Source: Parasponia andersonii
Lineage: Eukaryota > Streptophyta > Magnoliopsida > Rosales > Cannabaceae
Length of the DNA: 64,000 nucleotides
Reading direction: 5' to 3'
NCBI GenBank assembly: GCA_002914805.1
Contig: JXTB01000816.1
Location: 45,374-109,373, forward strand
Part shown: piece after piece, positions 55,313 through 64,000 of the stretch
Numbering within the stretch: the first letter of the stretch is position 1
Layout: each line of letters opens with the position of its first letter
Program-made: the position numbers and the translations under genes
The notes under the pieces: generated by a model
Told to the model about the DNA's origin: nothing
Seen by the model: only the letters and a program-made list of their open reading frames with translations
Database searches by the model: none

Positions 55313-56640
55313 TGGCTCGATGTGGATAGAAGATGTGGCGTTAGGAGATGAGTAATCTATTAGCTTGAGGAGCTTGATAAGATCTATAAATATGGCTTGA
55401 GAATCAGTTTTAGACATATGCTACTCCACCTATTTTTCTAGTAAAGTTTAGAGAGAAGAAAAAAAATGAAAAAGAGATAGAGAGAGATTTGGAGATAAAC
55501 ACAAAGATTAAGAGAAATATTAACTAGAGGTAAGTAAAGATAAATATTTTTACTGCGTACAAGAGCATAGTAAGTACAAGTATTTTCTAAATGTTATGTG
55601 AAGTACATGCTTATTTATATGTACCTATGTATACTACTATGCTGTTCATGGAATTATTAAAATTCAATTGTATTATTAAAGTACATGCCTTATCTTTATA
55701 TTTTATTTCTAAGAATTTAATTGTAAAAATAAAGTCTTATGCACTTTTCAATTCTCCCGCTTTCAAATGCTTAGTTTCAGAGAAATTTACAAAGGCTTAA
55801 TGCGTCTTGACCTAACTGGTTACGCTTTCAAGTAAAGTCTGACCAACTAGGTTGGGGGGCATTACAAAAATTTGATCAAGTGAAGATTCATTGATATAAG
55901 AGAATATCTTTTTATCAACTTACACTATTGATCAAATTGAAAGGGAGAATGGATTTTATACTTAAACGGGGGAAAAAGAAATAATTGATCCTCGACCTAA
56001 CATACCTATCTGATTGAAGAGTTGAAAAAAAACATAACCAAATCAATAAACTAAAAAGGATAATCCATGACCCATGATCTGAACGAGGTAGAAATTCATA
56101 AATCTAAGCAAAGTCATGACCTGAAAAGTGAATGAAAACTCAAGGCTTCAAGTTAACCCGAGGACAACTAAGCAAGACTAGATTAGTTAAAGCAATAAGA
56201 TACTGGACAACTATAATTAAATCTACAGTAAGAAAATATTATAAACCCAATATGAAAAGAAAAAATCATGATTAATTATTAGACCAAAAAATTCATATAT
56301 GCTTCTTCTCAACTATTAAGAAAATTTTCCTTAAGAGTATTTTGAGGAAAATAAAGTCAAGAATAGCTCCTCACTATCAATATATACACATATTACCTAC
56401 TACAACAAAATTCTATTGGGGACAAAATAGTAGGTATTTTATACTCCCCGCCTCTTGATCAACAAATTAGATAGGATGCTAGGCATATCATGCTAAAAAT
56501 GCAAGACCAAATAAAGACAACTGAAACAACATTTTGATAGAATTCAAAACACAGAAACTAATATAGTGTTCATAATAATTCATCCTTGAGGGGAAAACAA
56601 TCAGAATACTAATAAAAAATCAAATCTTTTAATTGTAGGC
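55313..56640. other. Non-coding region; LTR-like end and possible CACTA terminus
   Basis: About 55805-55870 (GGTTACGCTTTCAAG, AGGTTGGGGGGCATTACA) resembles the end of a plant LTR. At about 56397 CCTACTACAACAAAATTCTA resembles a degenerate CACTACTACAxxAAAA terminus that might pair with the element end at 62955. Neither is firm. No gene is present. Confidence 0.35.
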
Positions 56641-57185
56641 TATTAAAGGATGAACATTAAATGCTTTCCTTGTGAGATCTGTATAAGTAATATAAAATGA
56701 AGAAAAAAAAAGAGCCAGGTAATACATGGTGAAAATCATGTATAATTTGTGTGATATATAAGGAAAATATGAGAAAAAATTATATGAAAAGCTGGTGAGG
56801 GTTGGTGATCTCAAACCGATAAATAGGGACCATATTCCTCATTTATCATCATCCCAGAAAAGAGAGAAATACCAAGTGTTAAGTGAGTAAAACTGAGAGG
56901 TTTTATTCTTTGAGAATGAAAGAAAAATACAATTTTTCTTCTAAGTATATTTGGCATCTGGGTATGAAAAAAGAGTGTGGTGAGTGTTTATAAACACTTA
57001 TAAAGATTCCTTTTCTTTCTATGGTGAATATCTGCAGCAGCTCTATAAGCGTAGCCAAATTGGTAAATCACGTAAAATTTTGTGTGTCTTGTATTTGCTT
57101 ATTTCGTCATTTAGTTTCACATTTATTTTATTGCTTAGACTTCTCGTACTGGATATTGCAGATTAATGATTATCTACATAGTAAA
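56641..57185 (+). repeat. Left LTR of the copia element
   Basis: It aligns with the right LTR from TTAAAGGATGA(A/G) through GTGTGATATATAAGGAAAAT, AGAAATACCAAGTGTTAAGT and TTTGTGTGTCTTGTATTTGC. The last ~50 bases no longer match, and no TGGTATCAGAG-type primer site follows, so the 5' leader seems deleted or replaced. Confidence 0.8.
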
Positions 57186-57399
57186 AAATTGCACTAGCCT
57201 TAATCAAGGAAGAAACTTGAGAAAATGAAGGATGATTACTGAGAACTCCTTGATCAATAGGTGTTAGACATAATCCAATTGATGCTAATAAAAAATATTG
57301 CCCATAATGTGATAGAAGTAAAAATCACAGTAGAGATGATGAGCATTCTATCAGATATATATAAGAAATAATCAGCAAACAATAAGGTATATTTGATGA

Positions 57400-60300
57400 A
57401 GAGGTTGTTTTATTTAACGATGAGGGAAGGTGTTTCAGTTGCAATACATGTCAATGAGTTCAACACGATCGTTTCTCAGTTGACGTCTATCAAAATTAAT
57501 TTTAACGATGAAGTTCATGCTCTAATTATTTTAGCATCTCTACCAAATAGTTAGGAACCAATGAGGGTTGCGGTTAGTGATTCTATAGGTAAAAGAAAGT
57601 TGCAATTCAATGATATTAGAGACCGAATATTGGTAGAATAAGTTCATAGAATTGATTCAGGTGAAGACACATTATCGAGTTCTGCCTTAAATCTCGAGAA
57701 TAGAGGCATGTGTAGTGAGAAGAATTCTAATCAGGGTCATGGTAGGTCCAAGTCAAGAAATAGTAGAGACAAGTCTAGATCCGAAAAAAGATTGGAATGT
57801 TGGAACTGTGGCAACATTGTCACATAAAGAAGAATTGCAAAGCACCAAAGAGAGACGATAATAGAAATAATGGTGCCATTGCTGCAACTAAAGAGGTACA
57901 AAATGCTTTACTATTATCTGTTAATAATTCTATTAACTTTTGGGTTTTAGACTCCGAAACTTCGTTTCATACTATTGCACACCATAATATATTGGAAAAT
58001 TATGTCATTGGTAATTATGGAAAGGTTTATATAACTGATGGAGAGCCTTTATATAAGTCTGAAAATGCCAAACAAATCAGTATGGAAAATTCAGAAAGTG
58101 AGGCATGTACCAAAGTTAATATGGAATCTTATATCAGTGAGACATCTTAATGACGACATACATAATGTGACCTTTTCTGGTGGCTAGTGGAACGTCAACA
58201 AAGGAGCTCTCGTTGTTGCTTGAGAAAACAAAACTAGAACTCTCTATATGACTTCCAATTGTAGAGATACATTGGTGACTGTCAATTATGGTGTTGATTC
58301 AAGTATATGGTACTTAGACTTGGGCATATGAGTGAGAGGGGAATGAAAGTAATGCTGTTAAAAAGAAAGCTACCAGAGTTGAAGTCAGTTGAGTATAGCC
58401 TATGCAAAAACTATATCTTTGGCAAGCAGAAGAGGGTGAGCTTTTCGAAAGGCAGAAGAAAACTGAAAGCAACAAAGTTGGAACTAGTTCATACAATGAT
58501 ACGAGGACTATTTTCTATGACATCCTTTGGAGGCTCAAAGTATTATGTTACTTTCATTGATGACTCGAGTAGAAAGGTACGAGTTCATTTCCTGAAAAAT
58601 AAATATAACTTTAAAGTGTGGAAAGCCATGGTAGAAAATGTGACTAATTTGAAAGTGAAATGCTTGTGGTATGATAATGGAGAAGAATATGATGATGATG
58701 ATTTCAAGAGATATTGTGCTAATAATGGGATCAAGTTTGAGAAAACTATTCCAGGAAAACCTCAATAGAATGGCTTTCTGAAAGAATGAACAAAACTTTG
58801 AATAAACGTGCTATCAGCATGAGGTTGCATACAGGGTTGCCAAAGACACTTTTGGCCGATACAGTTAACACTCCTGCATATCTTATCAACAGAGGACCAC
58901 CAATACCATTAGACTTCTGAATACTAGAAGAGGTCTGGAGTGGTAAAAAAGTAAATCTTTCTTTCCTGAAAGTGCTTGGTTTTTTGTCTTATGTTCATTA
59001 TGACCTTGCTAGTAGAAGTAAACTTGATCCCAAATATAAGAAGTGTTTCTTTATTAGGTATGGTGATGTTGAGTTTGGTTATCATTTCTGGGATGACTAA
59101 AATCGAAAGATTATAAGAAGCAGGGATGTTATATTCAACGAAAAGGTGATGTACAAGAACAAGTTGGACACCTGAATTGATGGTGCATATCCTAAAGTCA
59201 AGAAGTTGGAGGAAATTCCATTGAATAACATCCTAGTAAATAAGATGAAGACTAATAATGACCAAGAAGATTAAGAAGCTATAGCACTAATGGTAGAGCC
59301 ACAAACCTAAGTAGCTGAACTCAGAAGATCTTCTAAAATAATCCGACCTCCTTAGAGATATTCTCCTACACTGCATTATATTCTGTTGATTGATAAAAGC
59401 AAGCTAGAGACCTATGAAGAAGCAGTGCAGAATGATGAGTCAACTAAGTGGGAGTTAGCGATGAAAGATAAGATGAATTCATTATTGTCTAATCAGACAT
59501 GGGAGTTGGCAGAACTACAATAAAAAAGAAGGCATTAGACAATAAGTGGGTGTACCGAATAAAAGAAGAACATGATGATAGTAAGTGGTACAAGGAAAAG
59601 ATTATAATCAAAGGCTTTTAACAGAAAGAAAGCATCAACTATACTGAGATTTGCTCTCTAGTAGTTAAATTAACCAATATTAGAACATTACTTGGGTTGG
59701 TGGCTAAAGAAAACTTGTATCTAGAGTAATTAGATGTCAAGATGACATTTCTTTATGGTGACTTGGAGGAAGAAATTTACATGAAGCAGCCATAAGATTT
59801 TGAAGTACAAGGGAAGAAGAAAATAGTGTGCAAACTTTAGAAGAGTCTGTATAGCTTAAAATAGGCTTCAAGATAATGGTACAAGAAGTTTGATGCACTT
59901 ATGAGTAATAATGGTTACTTACGGTCCCGGGTAGATCATTACTATTATGTGAAGAAGTTTGGTAATTCCTATATTATTCTACTTTTATATGTAGATGATG
60001 TATTAAATGTTGAAGCTAGCATAGAGGAAATTGATAAACTCAAGAAAGAATTGTTTGAGGAGCTTTCTATGGTTGACCTGGAAGCTATAAAACAAATCCT
60101 TGGGATGAGGTCTTCTAGAGAAAATGAAGTTTTGAAGCTATCTTAAGAGGAGAATATGAAAAGGTGCTTAGTAGATTCAACATAGATAAAGTAAAATATT
60201 TGAGTACCACTTTAGCTAGTCAGTTTAAACAAACCAAGAAGCAAGCACCCTCAATTAAGCATGAATGAGCTTACATGGCCAATGTGCCTTATTCCTCTAC

Positions 60301-60985
60301 TATTGGCAGCCTCATGTATGCCAGACCAGATATAGCATATGTATTAGAAGTTGTGAGCTGATATATAAGTAATCTGGAAAATAACATTGGAAAGTGATGA
60401 AGTGGATTCTCAGGTATGTGAGAGATAATAACAACATGGTTCTGTGCTTCAGAAAGTCAGATTTGGATAAATAGGGCTATGTTGATGTTGACATGGCTAG
60501 TGATATAGACGGTAGGAAGAGTACCACTGGATATGTGTTTACATTAGGTGGTTCGACAATCAGGTGAGTCTCAAAACTACAAAAGATCGTCGCTCTATCC
60601 ATTATTAAAGCAGAGTATGTTATTATGATAGAAGCAAGCAAGGAGTTGATCTAGTTGTAGACCTTTTTAGAGGAATTGGGCTAGAATTATGGGAAGAACA
60701 CTTTGCATTATAAAAGTCAAAGTGTTATTCATCTGGCAATGAACTCCGTTTATTATGCTCGGATCAAGCATATACAGTTTTAATATTACTTCATACGCTC
60801 AGGTTTAGAAGATGGAGTCTTGGTTCTAGAGTAGATTCTAGGAGGCAAGAACCTAGCACAATGACCATTGACAAACTAAAGATGTGTTCAACTTCTGTTG
60901 GCTTACAAGCATGAAAAAGAGGAGATGAGCTATTGCATTAATCGAGTGTAAAGACATGATTGAAATCAGTCTTTAAGTAGGAGAT
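57400..60985 (+). pseudogene. Copia gag-pol polyprotein remnant
   Basis: Gag homology (about 57400-57790; SVAIHVNEFNTIVSQL, DEVHALIILASLP) leads to a zinc knuckle CWNCGNI/HIKKNC that is split by a 1-nt frameshift at about 57820. The protease site reads FWVLDSETSFHT, with DSG altered to DSE. The pre-integrase and integrase part (58307-58768) has RLGHMSERGM, CKNYIFGKQKRVSF, TFIDDSSRKVRVHF and YDNGEEY. Reverse transcriptase (about 59400-60120) retains YIILLLYVDDVLNVE, the RT active-site motif. RNase H (about 60475) reads ASDIDGRKSTTGYVFTLGG. More than a dozen in-frame stops separate these segments. Confidence 0.85.
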
Positions 60986-61507
60986 TGTTAAAGGATGAGA
61001 ATTAAATGCTCTCTGTATGGGATCCGTGTAAGTAATACATGGTGAAGAAAAAAAAAGGCCAAGTAATACACAGTGAAAGTTGTGTACAATTTGTGTGATA
61101 TATAAGGAAAATATGAGAAAAAAACATGTAAAGAAATAGTGGGGGTTAGTAATCTCAAACTTATTTATAGGGACCCTAGTCCTTATTTGATTTCATCCTA
61201 AAAAAGTAAGAAATACCAAGTGTTAAGTGAGATAAAATTGAGATGTTTTATTCTTTGAGAGTGAGAGACAAATACAATTTTTATTCAGGATCTAGGTATA
61301 AAAAAAGAGTGGTGAGTGTTTGTAAATGCTTGTAAAGGTTTCTTTTTTCCCTATAGTGAAGTTTTATAGCAATTCCGTGGACGTAACCAAATTAGTGAAC
61401 CACATAAAATTTTGTATGTCTTGTGTTTGCTTATTTTGACATTTAGTTTCATATTTATTATATCACTTCTACTATTTTGTGTCTATTAGGGATGTTATTC
61501 CCTAACA
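60986..61507 (+). repeat. Right LTR of the copia element
   Basis: It is 522 bp, TG...CA, and immediately follows the polypurine tract. A TTTATAGGGACC stretch near 61164 could be the promoter. It ends GATGTTATTCCCTAACA. Confidence 0.85.
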
Positions 61508-61989
61508 CAGGCTTCTACCTTAAAGTTACAAACTAAGGTCCACTAATCATGCAAAATGAAATTTTTTGATTGAAGAATTAGGAAAAATCAAAATGAGAGA
61601 AAAATTTAACCGTTATCTTAAGCTCAAAATATGCTGAAATTCCACTAGTGTACCCTTTGGTAGTAATACTTGGTATGTAAAGAAAGAATCAAAAATTTAT
61701 TTTCAACCTATAACAATAGGCTTTGACAACTGTAGAACTTAGACATATAGAAGCATTTAACTAGAAAAGAAATACATAGACATGAAAGGCATAAATGTGA
61801 AATGCACACATCTCAATTTTAAGGAAAAGAAATAAAAATAATCGAAAGTTGAAACAAGAAATAATGATAAATATCTGCTGAATCCGATTGCTAGCTCTAA
61901 ATAGGAAAGTACTTTTTTTCTTTTTTAAAAAAGATTTCCAAGTCCTTTTAACCAAAGTAAGAACATGTAATTTCAGCACACATTTTGTC
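61508..61989. other. Spacer, no gene
   Basis: AT-rich. The minus ORF 61991-61761 has no recognisable family. Confidence 0.4.
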
Positions 61990-62955
61990 AAATCTGATAA
62001 AAGCTAACCAACAAAATATACATAGTAATCCAAGAATCAGTATACAAATAATGTATTATTTTATTTAATACTACGTCACTTTCTGCAAAAACGATGTGGT
62101 AGGGGGCAATACCACATCACTTATATAATGAGTAATGTGGTTGGCCCACATACCATATTGCTTCTACAGAAAGTAATGTGGTATTATTTTATTTAATACC
62201 ATATCTCTTTATACAAAAGTGACGTGGTAGAGGGCTTATACTAGCCATTTTATTGATATGCACCCATAAAAAATACTCTATTACGACCATCCATTTAAAA
62301 CCATCAACCCCACTAAATTATCCTCCAACCTTAATAAGAACAAACCCAAAATTTTCAATACCTTTTCATTGAAATTCTACACATTTCAAATTTCAGGTAT
62401 CTTTCTCTTATTTTAGTTTCTTTAATTTTTAAGTCTTCAAAAATTTATGTAATAGTCTTTTTTTGATCTTTTAGATACATATTCTTGAGATTTTTGACCA
62501 TCATTGATAATGTTAGGGTGCAAAAAGGGAGGTAAGATAGGAGTGAAGTGACACCATAAGCATCTGAGCAATGGATCATGAAGTTGGTGATTTAGTATTT
62601 AGCTCCTAGAAGTGGTGTGAAGCATGTATATCATTAGTTTGATTTATAAGAAGACCCATGGGGTAGTGAAGATTTTTCAAAACACTGGAACCTACATCAA
62701 CCGAGGACGCATGGGAAGGAAGATGACACATACAATATCGCTTCAAGGAGGAGTGACATGGTACAACCCTAATAATTGATAATTTGTGGCCGACAATATC
62801 GTTTTCTATATAAGAGACGTGATAGACCAGTATAAAAGCGACATGGTATGATGTGGGGTTATGACATCACCTGTTTTTACATTGCTTATAAAGCACCATG
62901 GTTTCTCTACCACATCACACTATAAGTGATGCAGAAAATATTTTCTGTAGTAGTG
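61990..62955 (-). mobile_element. CACTA-like terminus with subterminal repeats
   Basis: The sequence ends TTTTCTGTAGTAGTG at 62955, the complement of CACTACTACAGAAAA, a common plant CACTA terminus. Inward, words such as ACCACATCAC, GTAATGTGGTA, TTTATTTAATACCAT and CTTTATAC/CTTTCTGC recur in both orientations between 62050 and 62940. No transposase is seen in the window on this side. Its partner end might be the degenerate motif near 56397 with the copia element nested between. Confidence 0.5.
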
Positions 62956-62958
62956 GTT

Positions 62959-63154
62959 ATATATAGTTTGATATGTTATTTTTTGATATCATGTACTTCT
63001 TTAGGTTTTATACGATTTGATGTGTTAGTTTTTGTAATCGTATACTTCGTTAGGTCATTTACGGTTTCATGTGTTATTTCTTGGAATTATGTACTTCTTT
63101 AGGTCGTATACAGTTTTATGCATTATTTTATGGAATTGTGTATTTCGTTAGGTC
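62959..63154. repeat. 49-bp tandem repeat, four units
   Basis: Units begin at about 62959, 63008, 63057 and 63106. Each contains ATGTGTTA-like, TTTTTGGAAT(T/C)-like and GTA(C/T)TTC(T/G)TTAGGTC endings. Length is constant at 49 bp with about 20% divergence. The array starts four bases beyond the CACTA-like terminus. Confidence 0.8.
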
Positions 63155-64000
63155 ATATTGTTGAGTTATTTCTAATACAAAAAATACCGCAAGTATATGG
63201 GTCGCAACAAGTAATATAGAAGGTGAGTGAGCGTCGAATCCTTCGAGGAGAAGATAAATTATAACTGCTAAGTACTAACCAAAACAAGTTAATGATTTAT
63301 CCAAATGTCAATAAGCAGTTGTTTTGAACCAAAATTAAGATGTGGATTAAATAAAAAAAAGAAATAATGGAAATTAACATTAAACAACCAATGGTAGTTT
63401 TACAACAATGAGATAAAGCCTAAGGATGTAATCTCTCCTCCAACTTCTTCAATTACTAGTTTTCCTCACCGTTTAATCATCCACTTAGAATTAATAACTA
63501 GGAATTCAATAGTATTCACAAATTCCTTTTCAAGATATAGGTGAAAATTCTTAAAAAAAAATAGTATATTACCCCTAACTTAAATTGATTAAACTCATTA
63601 AGCTTGGTACTTCCCATTCAAAGTTGCATAAGTTACTTAGGTACTTCTCACCCTAGACTAGGCAATCTTATATTGTTCAACCTATGTCCAAATATACACT
63701 CCCCCACAATAGAGAAATAAAAAATAGACTAAGGAAAGATAGAAAAACTCATTGAAGCATGATCAATTAGCTAGTTTCCTCTTGAATCCTTAGGTTCCTT
63801 TTGTTCCTCATTATGTCTCCTTTAGAAATCCACTCTAGCTCTCTCTAACTTTGGCTGCTAGGGTTTTTCTCTCCTTCTCGGTCCACCTCCAACTAATTAT
63901 AGAAAAAAGGTTAAATACTAGAGACAAAATCAACCACGATTTATGAATTCTACAACATGTTTGTACTTTGGGGTGCTATGATGCCAAATTGGTGTCACGG
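63155..64000. other. Repeat-like non-coding region at the window end
   Basis: The stretch opening ATACCGCAAGTATATGGGTC, then GCAACAAGTAATATAG resembles a repeat often seen around plant LTR elements. I cannot delimit it because it runs to the window edge. No coding sequence. Confidence 0.35.

Larger units (their letters stand above)
56641..61507 (+). mobile_element. Ty1/copia retrotransposon, Tnt1-like, decayed
   Basis: The right LTR (60986-61507) starts TGTTAAAGGATG and ends CCCTAACA. The left LTR (56641 to about 57185) is homologous but starts TATTAAAGGATG and its 3' end has diverged. TAGGC (56636-56640) and CAGGC (61508-61512) may be the 5-bp target duplication with one change. A polypurine AAGTAGGAGAT precedes the right LTR, as in copia elements. 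Gag, protease, integrase, reverse transcriptase and RNase H follow in the copia order. Confidence 0.85.

Overview
This is plant nuclear DNA, almost certainly from a eudicot. The host genes are split by many GT-AG introns, all are plant families, and about two thirds of the window is AT-rich repeat sequence. No prokaryotic gene, rRNA, tRNA or CRISPR array is supported. One base (49688) is unresolved.

Five host genes are recognisable: an ARGOS/OSR organ-size gene (393-842, +), a SKIP35-type ankyrin-repeat gene (7728-3611, -, 3 exons), a Rab GDP-dissociation inhibitor (36755-41699, +, 13 exons), a tRNA-binding/OB-fold protein (42699-43890, +, 2 exons) and a cytosolic methylenetetrahydrofolate reductase (49544-45771, -, 10 exons). 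From memory, Arabidopsis keeps the same neighbours in the same order in the ARGOS-ankyrin-GDI2-MTHFR1-OB-fold block of chromosome 3 and its duplicate on chromosome 2. The window therefore looks like a conserved ancestral gene block inflated by repeats. The genes do not form a pathway: growth control, vesicle traffic, one-carbon metabolism and tRNA/translation functions happen to be neighbours.

The 29-kb gap between SKIP35 and GDI is filled by transposable elements. It holds a 9.6-kb Ty3/gypsy element of Tat/Retand type on the minus strand (8911-18496). That element has lost its reverse transcriptase core and carries a degraded, intron-containing antisense ORF with its own apparent promoter. 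Next comes a dead PIF/Harbinger transposase with its Myb/SANT-like partner (19324-23345); the partner is split by a 1.6-kb solo LTR flanked by a perfect 5-bp duplication. Then follow LINE fragments, a Stowaway-like MITE, a 4.3-kb element with kilobase-long inverted arms (28060-32355), and a nested set of inverted-repeat elements (33890-36285).

Inside the GDI gene, intron 5 carries the first exon of a Rab GTPase gene in antisense, and intron 10 holds a tRNA-derived SINE-like sequence. Downstream of MTHFR (50-64 kb) are a 0.88-kb tandem duplication reaching into the MTHFR upstream region, CACTA-like termini, LTR-like sequence, short tandem arrays (58 bp x3, 49 bp x4) and a decayed Tnt1-like Ty1/copia element (56641-61507).

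All assignments rest on reading translations and splice sites by eye. Intergenic mobile-element boundaries are approximate unless a target-site duplication is given.
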